A DNA stretch of 64,000 nucleotides from Aquila chrysaetos chrysaetos (Eukaryota; Chordata; Aves; Accipitriformes; Accipitridae). Shown here in pieces: positions 36,911-49,350 of this stretch. The DNA lies in assembly GCF_900496995.4 (NCBI RefSeq), contig NC_044012.1, positions 26,673,606 through 26,737,605 of the forward strand, in the 5' to 3' direction. Numbering within the stretch: the stretch's first letter is position 1; every line of letters starts with the position of its first letter. The position numbers and the translations under genes are program-made. The notes under the pieces were generated by a model that saw nothing but the letters and a program-made list of their open reading frames with translations, was not told where the DNA came from and did not search any database.

Positions 36911-37431
36911 CTCTGGTGCCCCAGGGCTCTATGTCCATGGTGCCTCAGGGTTGTGGGGTCCCCTAGGCAATGGTGTTTTGGGTGACCTGGGAGTCTGTGT
37001 TTGGGTCCCTCAAGCCCAGAGTCTGGGGTGCTCCAGGGTCCTGTGCAGCCTGGGCCTCCTGCATTCAGGGTATGCCAGGATCCCCCAGCACCCTGGGGTC
37101 AGCTGCTGAGATGCCACCTGCCCTGTCCTGTGGGGCAGCGATGTCTTGGGGGTGCCCAACCCCAGGGGTGCCTGGCAGCAAGCCATTGCCGCAGCCCCTC
37201 TCAGGCTGCACTTTACCTTTGCCTAGTTCCCCCATGCTGAAAACCAGCCTCTGCTGGGGGAATTGCACTAGAAAAGGGGGTGGGTGGGGTGTTTGCAGGG
37301 GGGTCACCCTGGGCTGCTCGCCCCAGAGCCGCCCTCCCAAGGCCCCTTTTCCCAGGGATGCTTTGCCAGCCTTTCCCAAGCAAAGGCCTTGACTGATGCA
37401 AGTCGGTTGTCTCCACCCAGGTTTCGGATAA

Positions 37432-37944
<513 letters not shown>

Positions 37945-40900
37945 TGAGTGCCGTGGGGACGGGGGGGGGACTGTGCCGGGATGGTCACTGTCGTCATGCT
38001 TGGCAGGGAGCCGGGAGGGAGGAAGGAGCGACCTGGAGGAGGCAGGGAGAGGGGAAACCCGTGACCCGGCTGGGGCAGGAGTGTCCGTGGCAGGGACCGA
38101 GAGAGGAGGGAAGCTCTCCCGGCATTCCTGCTCTCCCTCCAAGCGCCATCTTTGGCCGGGATGCCCTTGGAGAGGGGATTTGGGAGTAGAGCTGCGAAAG
38201 CTCAGGGCCAGGGCTGAGCAGACATGCCCTGGGCTCCTGGGGAGGGTCTGTGCGACACGGGGCGCAAGCGCCGGGCTGGCGGCCCCTCCACCTTCGTCAT
38301 CCTGGAGCTATTCCTAAACGCACTCCAGCGCAGACCGGGAAGCAAGGCCAGCCAGCTGGCTCTGTCCTGCCCACAGATCTTCCCTGCTCGTCCTATTTTC
38401 CTCTGCTGTCTTTGGCACCAGTTAAAGAACCTGCTCGGGTTTTGTTTGCCTTAACCCTCCCTGTGCCAAGCTGTCCCTGCTCCGCAGGGCCCCCTGCTTT
38501 GGGGCAAGCAATGCTCCAGCAATGCCTGTATCTCTTTCCCATCAGCTGGCTCTGGGTGATGTGCTCCAGGTCTGCCTTGAGGCTCAAATCCCTCCAGCCC
38601 CTTTCCATCAGGTTTATGTCTTTCCCTTCCTGACATCAGAAATGCCTACCTTGTTGCCACCTCCCTGCTGCTGTTGGGTGCCTCTGCCCTTCCCTCCTCA
38701 GGACTGTGGCAGATGTCCAGCGCAGGTCCCCTGAGGATGTGGATCCCTCCATGGGGCTCCCTGGCTGGTGTCACGCTGCTGGCCAGGCAGAGACTGGCCA
38801 CTGGGCTTCACCGGGGCTCTGCCAGCCCGTGCGGCACTGGGACCGCAGCCCTGTCATGCTCAGCTCCCTGAGTCCCGTTCCACGGAATGAGTGAGCGGGT
38901 CCCTTTCCGTCATCAGCTTTGGCTTGGGGCAGGATCCGGGCTGGGCAGTGGCGGGATAACCCCCTCTTCCTTCATTTGATCTTTTGCCTCTTATTCTGGA
39001 CGCCTCGTTTTGAGTCTGTAACAGATGAGGCTAAAATTAACTTCCTCAGAAGATGCCATAAATATTCTACCTACTGGGAAGGGAGTGAATGTGCAGCCTT
39101 TTACAGCTGTCTTTGAAAGCTGTGTGGTGTTTTATATTTAGCTTTCTATTTCCCGTGCGCTGCTGCAGCTCTGTCCTTAGATAAGGCGGCTTTGCTCGTC
39201 CCGCTCGCTGCAAGGCGGATCCCTGCTCACCAGATCCCAAGGATCTGGGAGCTGGTGAGACGAGGAGCTGAGCTGTCTAAAGGCTTTTGCTGCCTTATGC
39301 AAACCCAGAACTATCTTGGCCACAATCTTTTGAGGGTTGGAAAAAATGCCCGGCCTGCAGCCATCCCTGGCTGAGAGCTGCATACTCAGCCTGGATCTGG
39401 CTGTGCTGCAGAGTGTCCCTGCAAAAAGATGGTTTTTTTCTGCGACGGGCTGCGCTCCTGGAGCTTGCTGTGCTCGTTCCCTAACGCTGACAGATCTCCC
39501 CGAAAAAGCTCTTTGACTCAAGGGGATTCCCAAAGAGCAGCTCTCGGTTTGGAGGCAGGTTTCAGACCACCGTTTTCAGAGAACGGGCGGCGAGCGCAGT
39601 TTCTGAAGGAGAGAGGTGTTTCAATGTGTTGAGTCGTCTCTGAGTCACTGCCGATGAGATGGAAGAGCAGCTCTGCCGGGGGAAGCCGGTGCTATTCATT
39701 CCTGTCTCTGGCATGCCCCAGCTTCCTTGGGCAGTGGCGTCGGGGCTGCTTTCCAACCTCCAAAATCCTTGCAAAGGGGCAGCAGTTCATCTCGTGTCCT
39801 GGGGACCTCCTCAGCGTGGCAGAGCTGCTCAGAGAGGGGCAGAAATCAGCTGCCAAGCTGCAATGTTGTTCCTAGGGCTCAGTTTGGCTGGGGTACCCCG
39901 AATCTTTCAGGCACAGGGATGGGTCGGAGCTGTTCACGGGGTCAGGAAGGACACATGTGCAGCTCTCCTGGCAGGGCAGGCGGTGCAGGTGTTGCTCTGC
40001 TCCTTGCTATCTGGCTCGGCAGGGAGGTACCGGTCCCGCCGGCTCTGCTGCCCAACCCGAGCCCCTGGGTCAGCACCTTGTCCTGGGCAGTTTTGCTGAC
40101 CTCGGTGCAGTGACACTTTGGCTAATAAATAACCCAGCAGCCCTCTGCTCCCCTCGCTCTCCCTGTCAGCCCCAGGGGAAGCGCCGGGTATCTCCTGCGG
40201 GGCAGGCAGCTCTGCGGCCATGTTATCAGCACCCACAGCATCGCTGCTGCCCACAGCCGGGGTTGTCTCGCCTGCACAGAAGGGAGGGTGGGGGGCTGGG
40301 GGTGTTGGGGCATGGCACGGCTGGTTGCAGCACAGTCCCTGGCACTGGTGGAGTCAGTGGGTGCTGGGCCTGCTCTGGGAGGAAGAGGAGCTGGGTGCTC
40401 TATCTGGGGTGGAGGAAGAGGTGCTGGCTGGAGAGGGACAGGGTGTGCAAACAGGAGACCAGTCTCACCAGCTACCAACGCACTGGTGCAAAAGCTGCGT
40501 GGATGGAGGAGGGTCTGGCAAGCCTGGGGCAGAGCTGGGTCAAGGTGCAGGCAGCTGCCTGCGCTTTGCCTCCCACCACCCCTCTATTCCTGGCCGGCTG
40601 CTCTTCCCTTCAGGCTGGATCCTTCCCGCTGCCCCTTTGGCTGCTCTTGATGCCGCTCCAGGAGGGGTTCCCCAAAGCACCCACCCCGGCTCCTGGCACC
40701 AGGGGACACTCATCCCTGGGCAGCCAGGCGCTGGCCCTATGCCACACTGTGTCCCCAGCCCCTGGGCTTCCCCGTCAGCTCCCCAGCTCTGCGTGGCCAC
40801 TGGCCATGCCAGAGCCACATTTGTGGCAAAGCAGAGGGTGTGGCAAGGGTGGCTGGTGATTCAGGGGTGCTGGCAGCACCTGGCATCGTCCCCTCCCGGA

Positions 40901-43457
40901 CCATGGGGGAGAGCCAGGACCTGCCTGAAATGCCCCGTCCCAGGTGTCCCTGACCTGCGGTCCCCAAGGAGGGGCGAGTTTTGGAGGGGCACAGGCTCCA
41001 GCACAACACTGGGCTGCTGCGGAGGGACGCTCTGCATCCCGGTCCTGCCCATCGCCCCCCCTCCGTGAGCTGGCTCCTGACTCACAGGGTGAAAACAGGA
41101 GTCCCAGCCCTTGCCTTGCTCCACTGAGGACCCACCTCATCCCAGATTGTCGAGGCGGAGGTGTTTGTCAGTGCAAGCCCCAGGTTGGGGGCACAGGGGT
41201 GTATGGATACAGCCCTTGGGCACCTCCATCCCCAAGAAAGGAGCCCCGGGGTGGGGTGGGGGGGTCCCAGTGCCCCACTCCCATGGGCAAGGGGTGGCTG
41301 TGCTGTGGCTGGCTCCCTCCTCCGAAACAGGAACCAGACCTTTGTTAGCAGTGCATCTGATGAGCGATGGCTTCCTGAATTGCAGCCCCTAACCTGATTA
41401 AGCCAGTGCCTTGGCAGTGCCTCTTCCTCCCTGGGCCCAAATCTCATCCCTGGCCCTAATGAGGAAAAATCTCCTGTTTTCCAACAGTCATTGCAGTGGC
41501 GGGGGAGGGAAGCTCATCCAAGGGCAGAGCAAAGGAGGCAGCAGCGAGGGTGCCAGCTTCCCCATACTAGGTGGATTTTGCCCTGTGCTGGGTTCAGCAA
41601 TATTTTCCAGGAAGTAGCAGGTAAATGGGACCCATTTACTGGAAAAAAGAAAGAAAAAATAAAAAGAAGAGCTAAAAAAAAAAAAACTCCTTGCTGCAGG
41701 GCTGGGTGCTGCCTCTGTGCCGCCTTCAGCAGCAATGTGCTTGTGCTGGAACATTTTGCGTGGGGGAGAAACCTCAGGCTCCTGGGCTGTTTCCCCCCCT
41801 CTGTCTCGTAGAAATTCTGCCAGGGAAGGAACGGTTTGGCTCGGAGGAGGCTTTGCCCTTTTGGAGCAAACAAAGAACAGCTTGTGCAGCTGGGTGATGC
41901 TCTGGGGGAGCAGGCGACGCAGAGCTGGGGCTGGTCTGGGACCCCCAATGCCCCTCTGGGACCCTCTTAAATACCCGCCCCTGAGTCTCCAGTGCTCTGG
42001 ACAGATTTATTTTCCCCTGACATTGACACCCGGCATCTCGGGATGGCTGGGCATGCCTGCCTTCCCCACGTGCTGCAAAGCTAAAAGGCTCTGCGGCAAA
42101 AGCCCTGTTGCTTCAAGGCTGAGGTTTTCGTTAGCCCCTGGCTATTTCTATGCAGGATTATTTCTTGTCTGTGCAAACATCCAGCTCCCAAAGCAGGACG
42201 ATCTTGGGTGGAGGAAAAGGTTCCAGCACTTTTTTTTTGTGGCTTTGCTCTCATCGCTGGCTGCATTCACCAGTATCTTCCAGACATTACTGTTACCCCA
42301 TCCTGCTGCAGGGCTGGGCTGTCCCCTTGTTGTGTGGTGTGTTCCCAGAGATGAGGGGAACGAGAAGAAATCCCGTTGCCCTAAACGTTTTTTATTACAA
42401 TAGGATCCCCCTGGCAGATTAAAGGACCTTAACCTCAGAGCTGGGGGATTAAAGAGAAGCAATTGCAAAGGGAAACAGGGCTGGTTTTGGTGTGGGAATG
42501 CATCCATCCCCTGTACAGCACCTAGCGCAGCGTGTCCCAGCCTGCCCTGGCCACCCTTGCTGCCACAAGTGTTTTTTTCAGCCTCGTGCGCGTCACTTCA
42601 GTTGTCTGAATCCCATTAACGCTTAAACTTCGGAGCCCAGCAAAAGTGAGAGCCTTTCCCGGCACGGTGCTCAGTAGAGGCATGCGACGAGGGTGGCGTG
42701 GCTGGGGTGGGGCTCCTTATTTTGCTAAATTCGTGCCCTTTGGGAGCAGCAGTTTCCTTCCCTGCTGCTGGCAGCTGGGATAGGAGGAAGCCACCGGAGC
42801 TCTCCCTCTGGTCCTGGCCAAAATTAGGGCTGGCATGGAGGAGTCCCTGGAGAAGCATCAGCCCAGTGGGTTTGGGATGGGCTGCCCCAGGGTAGAGCTG
42901 GGAATGGCCTCCTGCTGTCCTGCCACCAACTACGTTGCCCATTTCCCTGTCCTGCTGTCTGTCTGAGACGGTTTGCTAAGCCTGTTCCTCCGTGACTGGC
43001 TCAGCACATTCCCAAAAAGCCGAGGCTGGTGCCACGTGAAACCCATATCTGTCCACAGCTGCCATCAGTCACCCGCAGCCCCTCGCCAGGGTGTCGGGGC
43101 TGGGTGCCCACCTGCCTCCACTCCCTTCCCCTTCCTGCCGAGGGTTGAATAGTCCCAATGTGAAGCTGAACAACTGCAAGGGGCTGGCACGGTGCGGTGG
43201 CAGCTGCAGCCCTGTGCACTAGCCCCTAGTGCAGAGACTGCTGTGCTACAGCCTGGCTCTCAGCCATCCTAGAGAAACCCCATTTCGGTATGTGAAGGGC
43301 ATCGCAGCGTGTCCGTGAGCCCCACGGTGTGATCTGGGGCTGTAGGTATTAAGGAGAGCCGAAAGGTGTGGAAGTTGGTTAATGACGTGTATTAAACCAA
43401 GCCCACAGAGATGCCACAAAACCAAACTGGGGTTAGGACACCTCCGTTCCTGAGCAA

Positions 43458-43470
43458 TGCTGAGTCAGCA
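43458..43470. promoter_or_regulatory. Perfect palindromic Maf recognition element (T-MARE)
   Basis: The 13 bases TGCTGAGTCAGCA match the TRE-type MARE consensus exactly and are fully palindromic. Large Maf dimers, small Maf/CNC (NRF2, NF-E2, BACH) heterodimers and, through the core, AP-1 are known to bind this sequence. Binding in vivo is not shown by sequence. Confidence 0.6.
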
Positions 43471-46400
43471 TCGCCCGTTGTCGATTGTAAACCAATTTCC
43501 TTTCCATCATGAAGGTGAAGGCACCTGTAGCTGGGGTTATCCTCCAAGCTGTAGCTAGCCACGATGCTTTAGTGCTGCCTTCCCATGTTTAGAGCCAGGA
43601 GGTGCGATAGCAATAGGGACAGAGTTCCTCAGCAGCCCAGGGAGCATGCACAGTGAATGCCCCACTGCCTGTACTTCACCCTGCTTAATTATGGGGTTGC
43701 ACCATCACATGTATTCGTGCCATGTCTCTGCAAAGAGGCGATGGAGCCAGGGTTAGGAGCAAACAACAGCTTTTCTGAAGCTCTTGAATTTTTCCATCGG
43801 GGCTGTGAGTGGCTCAGAAGCAGCTCAGTCGGAGAGTGTTTCTGATAGCAGAGGTCTCTCAACCCTCTTGGACAAAAGCCACCTCCAGCTACTTGCTTTG
43901 GCTCGCTGCTTTCAGCATCCATGTCGTCCTGCCATCCAGCTTGGTGCCCCCAGCCCTGGCTGAGGAAAGGTGTCTCCCTGCTGCAGTGCTCGGCTGGCAG
44001 CTGAGCTCCATAGTGCCAATTTGTTAGGGTTTTATTTAATAACAGTTTAGGGACACACTTTCTCCATTAAAGCCCCAGCTCTGAGTTGTGTGAGCCCGAA
44101 AAAAAAACCAAGCTCTTGACATGGATGTGTTATGTGCGGGCTTCAGAGGGGTAGGACCCCAAAAGAGACTTGGCCTTAGTGCTCATGGACACCTGGCTGT
44201 TTTCCACCACTGGGGATGGCCAGTTGCCCCATTGCAGCTCCCAGTCCCCACTGGGAAGAGCCAATTGTCCCCCTCTCCTTGCAATATGGTGGCCGAGCAG
44301 AGCTCTGGGCTTGCCGGTGGCTTTGAGGAGGGCTCTGGATCCAGCCCTGGCCACACTCACAGAGCTTTTGCAGCCCAGTGGTGAAGCAGGACGTGAATGG
44401 TGGCGATAAAACCTCCGTGCCACTCTCCATGTTTTTTTAACACCTGTCCCCCTCCGTGGGGACATGGAGGGAGGTTGCAGTGGGGCAGAAGGAGGATTGG
44501 AGACCTGCACCGAAGCACGAGCAGGGAGATGAGTCATGCTCAGCTGCATGTCTTAGGGCTGAAGCAGGGTGCGGCCGGCGCAGGACCATGCTTCGCTGCG
44601 TCCTCGGCAGGCACCCGCCGCTCCGCAGTCACACTCACCTGCCCCTTCCTTCCTGGCCTTCCACGGGTGCTTGTGGATAAACCGCTCCCCAGCAGCATCT
44701 GTGGGGTGCAAGGTTGCCACCCCACAGGGCACCGTGCTGCGCTGGCTCCCCCAGTCATCTCCCCACAGTCCTGTGGGCACTAGAAGAAATTAGGGCAAGT
44801 TTTGTGAAGCTGAGCCTTCATGCCATGGGCTTTAGGGGGGAAGCAGTGTGCTGGGGAGAGCAGATTTGCTTCTTGACATCATGCTTTTGCAGGGTGGGTT
44901 GCACCCAGAGCCCCCACTGGCAGGGCAGAGACACAAACCTGCGGCATGCGTGTCCCAACTAGCAAGAGGCGCTGATTTTTGCAGCCCAGCCTTGGCTCTG
45001 TCATTCCAGTGCAAAAAGCTGCCAGACGGGGGCTTTCCCTGTGGGGAGTGCTGTGCGGGCACGTGGGGCTGAGCAAGAGGGAGATAGTGGGGAGACTGAA
45101 GCCTCTTGCAGTGGCCCCGTTTGCAGGGTGATTCTGTGCAAGCAGCAATTGTAGCTAAATTGCACTGTCTAGGGATGCCACATCTGCGGTCCTCTCTGGT
45201 GGGGAAGTGGTTATTTCCTGCACACGTGCCAAACAGGTCTGGGCTTCATCCTGGCACAGTGCACGCTGGCAGGGAAAGTGGGCAGAGGTGTGCTGGGAGC
45301 ATCTGCTGCACTGGCTGCGTATGGCAGAGCACAGCTTAACGCCGGCACTCATCTTCACCGCTGCTCGTCCCTGTGCCGAGCTGCCTTTTCCCAATAGCAT
45401 CGCGTTGAGACCCATCCCAGCAGCCGCCCTGACAGAGGCGATGCAGCCAGGAGCTCGCAATGCCGGCAGTGACTCAGGCCGGTAGCCGAAGTGGGCAAAC
45501 AAGGCGGCTCCAGTGCAACCCGTGCCAGCCTCGCCGCCACTGCATGCAAACAAACCTTGTGGCAATGTAAACACCTCGCCTGCCTTTATCTGCGCCCTTG
45601 GAGCAGGGATAGCAAACCCTTTTGTTCCCAGGAAGATGGGTGGCAGCTGGATCTAACAATCCCCCACTTTGTTTCCTAAGCAAATTTTGCTGGCTGGAAG
45701 ATTTGTGTACCCAGATTTATGGAAAATGGGGTGAGCTGCTGCTGCTGGAGAGGAAAAAGGAGACCTTGAGCTTCCTCCCTGTTTTGCCTCTCTTGAGTCC
45801 TCTCCACCTTGTCCCATCTTGCCCAGGCACCCTGTTCCCAGCTCTGGATCAGTGCAATGCAGCAGGCACTGGCTGGGGTGCAGCTTTCTCCCCGCAGCAT
45901 AGCTGGGACAGCGATGCCCCGATAAGCAGAGCAACCTCCTCATTGCTTTCCATCACTGCACTTAGGGGCTGCAAAGCTTTGCATTCAGAGGTGCTGTTGG
46001 ACCGCACATGTGTGCAGAGGGAAAGGAGCCAACTGCCACATTTACACGGTGGCAATGCGTTTCCTTACTTCTGGGGCTGGGATTTGCATCCCTGCTCCTT
46101 CTCTGCTGCCCCAAGTCCTGGCCGCATCACCAGGTCCCAGCGAAACATGAGTTTACAGCTGTTTTCCCCCCCCTGCTCCAATGCTCCTGGTCCCAAAGAC
46201 GTGATTAATATGAGTGACTCAGCTCACTGTTTTTAACTACATTTGTAAGGCCTCCCCGCACTGTGTCAAATCCCCAAGGGAAACACTGGGAATCTGCATT
46301 TTGTCTTCATCCTTTAAGGTGGTGATTTATAGGCTTTGCATTTCTCATTCATCAAAAGAAGGCTGTATTAAAGTAAATCTAATGATTTGGGATTTCTACG

Positions 46401-49089
46401 GAGGTGCAACACTAGGAGTCATTTTAGGTGAAAAAAAAAAATTACATACAAAACTTTCCCAATAAGTTTGAACCCAGTTATTGCAAGAACTGGAATTTGC
46501 TGTGACAGGGTAAGATAGTCAAGACTGAGCAAAATCCCTTAAATTTCATTCCATCCAAATTATATTAAAGATACAAAACTGCGCTTGTCACCATCCTGAA
46601 CGTTCACAGTATTACAACGAATGCTTTGAATTTCCTTGTTCTTTTCCCAAAGGCAGAAGTATGCACAATGCAGGCTTAAGCTTTAAACAGGCTTTTATAT
46701 GATATACAACACTACAAAGTGTTAGTAAATTCTGGATTGTAAAAACAAGCTTTCTTCTTGTGCTTTTTCTACTCAAACCTTGTCCTCAGAAGATGGAAAG
46801 TGAACAACGCGGAAGGTGTTGTATTCACATATTTGAGCTATGTCTAAAAAAAATTTCTTTCCACCACAATTCTAGTCTTTTTTTAGAGAGTTCCTTTCTC
46901 CTGAAGAAGGACATTATTGCTTTAATCTATATTTAAGATGGTTTAAGTCCAGGCCATCAAGTGTCTTTTAGATAACCTGATTCAAAATTCTGTGGGAGGC
47001 CAGCAAAAGGCAAGCTGGCATGTTCATAATATATTGGTTTGGGTCGTGCTGAGCTTGGGCTGGCGAGTGGGGATTGATCAGTGTTTGATCGTGGTTTTCC
47101 AAGCAGTTGAGATGTTCAGGTTTTTAAAGTCTTTGGTGATTTTTTCAATGGAAAATGCAGATTTTGCAAGCAAGGAACCAGCCCTCCCTCTGGAAACCCC
47201 AGGATCAGCCAATCGCCTCGGGACCTACATAGACAAAAACATTGGCCAAGTTTTTTCCTGTGCATCATGCAGACAAATTGCCGAGCTCTGCAATAGCAGC
47301 TCTGGGGACAAACTTGGGGCTGGACCAGTTTTGCTAAATCAAGTTTCAACTGGTGGCAGTTTGCATGTAATCCCAGCCTGGAGGTCTGGGTCTCTGCTTG
47401 TTCCAAGTAACCCAGGGTTTTTGTAGCAAAGGGAATCCATAGGGAAATTCTGCCCTCAGCTTGCTCTCTCGTCCCTGAGGGTCAGCCACGAGCGGTGCCC
47501 GGGTCTGCACGCTCCTGGCACTGGTGGCTTCCAGCAGCCGATGCTCACTTGCTCTTTCCCAGCTCTTTGCATCCTCTTTGCATCTGTCTCCTGTGGCTTG
47601 CTGCACCCTGGAGAAGTTAAAGGCAGCTGTGAAAGGAGGTTTCACAGGCAGCAAGGCAGCGGCAGACCCGGTGGGAAGTTGTTATGCCTGCTGCACACTG
47701 GGGCACACGTCTGTGAAGAATAAATCCTGCCCCTTGTCTATGCAGACACATAGATTTATGCCTAATGCAAACCTCACCTGGGGCCCCCAAAAGTGCAGCA
47801 TGGGCAGCGGAAAGTCAAGTCCTGTCTGTTCCCCCACCGACTCCCACGTGGGAGCCGGCAAAACCCCCTTTTCCAGCTATAAAAGCCCTCTGGTAATACC
47901 ATCTGCCCTTCAAAACCACAGAACCCTCCTGTTACTAGGGGGGACTCAGCCCAAACAGCAACGTCACTTGGTGACTTGGGATTTCCATTTTGAGCTGCTG
48001 GCGAAGGCTGGGATGAGTCACCAGCACTGGCGTGACAGCCCAGGATGGGGAGCGAGTGACACTGGGGCTCCCCAGCCAGCATGGGCTGCATGAGGCTTTT
48101 TAGTATACTATTTATTCTCTGAAATCGTGTTTCTGGCTTTTAAAGTAGCGAGGAGGGCCATCGGTCCACGCCGTGGTCTTGAGCATCGATTTGTTGCAGT
48201 GCTGATAAAGCCCAATTGCTTTTCCCCATCCCGAGAGGCAAGGCTGCAGGGAGACCGTGCGTGGGTGCCAGGCATTTGCTCTGGCATATCCAGTGAAAGG
48301 AGAAAAGCTCCTTAAAGGCTTCTTGGGGAGTATTTGTAGCTGATTCCTGGAGGTATCAGCTGTGGTTGGGTCCAGTTGCGCTGGACTTGGTATGCACCTG
48401 CAACTCCCAGCAAGGGTCCTGGTGATGGGGTTTGTGGAGGGACAGGAATGGCTAAGATTTTGGGAACCCCAGACTGAAGAGTCTGTTTGCATCCCTGTGA
48501 AATGCTCTTTTCTGGTTCTCAACGAAGCAGCGGGTTTTGGTTCATTTTTAGGATGCAAGAAAAGGCCAGATCCCAATTCCAGGAGGGGGAAGCCCAGCTC
48601 TTAGGAGATGCCAACAAGGTGTTCTCGCTCCGCTGGGGCCATGCGGAGTTGAGCAAGCCCCTCAGCCCCAGGGATGAGCGTGCCAGGAGCATGCCAGGAG
48701 TGTGCAGCATGGCCAGCACCAGCCCTGGCACTGGGAAGGGGCTTGGCACAGCCAACGTTGGAGGGTGGGGGCTGTTTCCGTGCATCCTTGAACACAGCCA
48801 GCACTGGCATCCCTTGGCTGCCATTTGGCAGGGGGTTTGGTGCCTAACAGGATGCTGGCTCTGTGCAGATGTTGTCCTTACTATACATCGAACTGGCTAT
48901 TTACAGCTCCCCTGCTAGGAGACCAGCTTATGTTTATCCTGGTGATTTGGCAAAAGCACAGCGGCACAGATGAGTCAGGAGCTGGGAGAAGCTGCTTTGC
49001 CATATTCCCATTGCCCCACTGCAGAGGTTTTTCCCAAGACCGCCTTTCCTTATGCTGTCCCTGCTGCTTCCCCTGTGGGGCCCTGGTCC

Positions 49090-49198
49090 CTGGGATGGGG
49101 GGGGGGCGGTGATCGCTAGGATGGGGGGAGCGATCCCTGTGATGGGGGAACGATCCCTGGGATGGGAGGAGCGATCCCTGGGACTGATCCCTGGTGCT
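49090..49198. repeat. Short minisatellite, about 21-bp unit
   Basis: Four to five copies of a unit like GATGGGGGGAGCGATCCCTGG are present, varying in the number of G and in AGCGATC/AACGATC. The last copies are truncated (GGACTGATCCCTGG). It lies in LMNA intron 1. Confidence 0.8.
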
Positions 49199-49284
49199 GG
49201 AAGCAGTGCAGTGCAAAGCAGCAAGCCCCCGGCGGAGCAGAGCAGGTTTTCTGGGTCTTCCCAGCAATCAGATCCATCACAAAC

Positions 49285-49350
49285 CTCCTTGGGCACATGT
49301 TGCCTCTCTTACCTCAGTTTCCCAAGCTGTAAATATGTCGTAAAGTCTTC
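49285..49350 (+). repeat. MIR-like ancient SINE relic
   Basis: TTGGGCACATGTTGCCTCTC + TTACCTCAGTTTCCCAAGCTGTAAATATG resembles the MIR core (cttgggcaagt..cctctctgcctcagtttccccatctgtaaaatg). It is a short diverged fragment. Confidence 0.45.

Larger units (their letters stand above)
27593..37400. other. Intergenic DNA upstream of LMNA, no gene seen
   Basis: I see no protein-like reading frame or RNA gene. It contains a CR1 3' fragment (31403-31468), a MIR-like relic (about 33240-33350), short CCCTGTCCCCAT repeats near 30380-30412 and a GT run (about 35911-35930). A degenerate ACTGGGA-type array (about 36560-36910) also lies here. Five TGASTCA motifs (27975, 29570, 34046, 35850, 35964) lie here, the last two within 1.7 kb of the LMNA promoter. 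Confidence 0.6.

Noticed and set aside
46424..47060. AT-rich block in LMNA intron 1 as a possible separate element
   Set aside because: It is compositionally different from its surroundings, but I see no terminal repeats, coding remnant or known repeat words.
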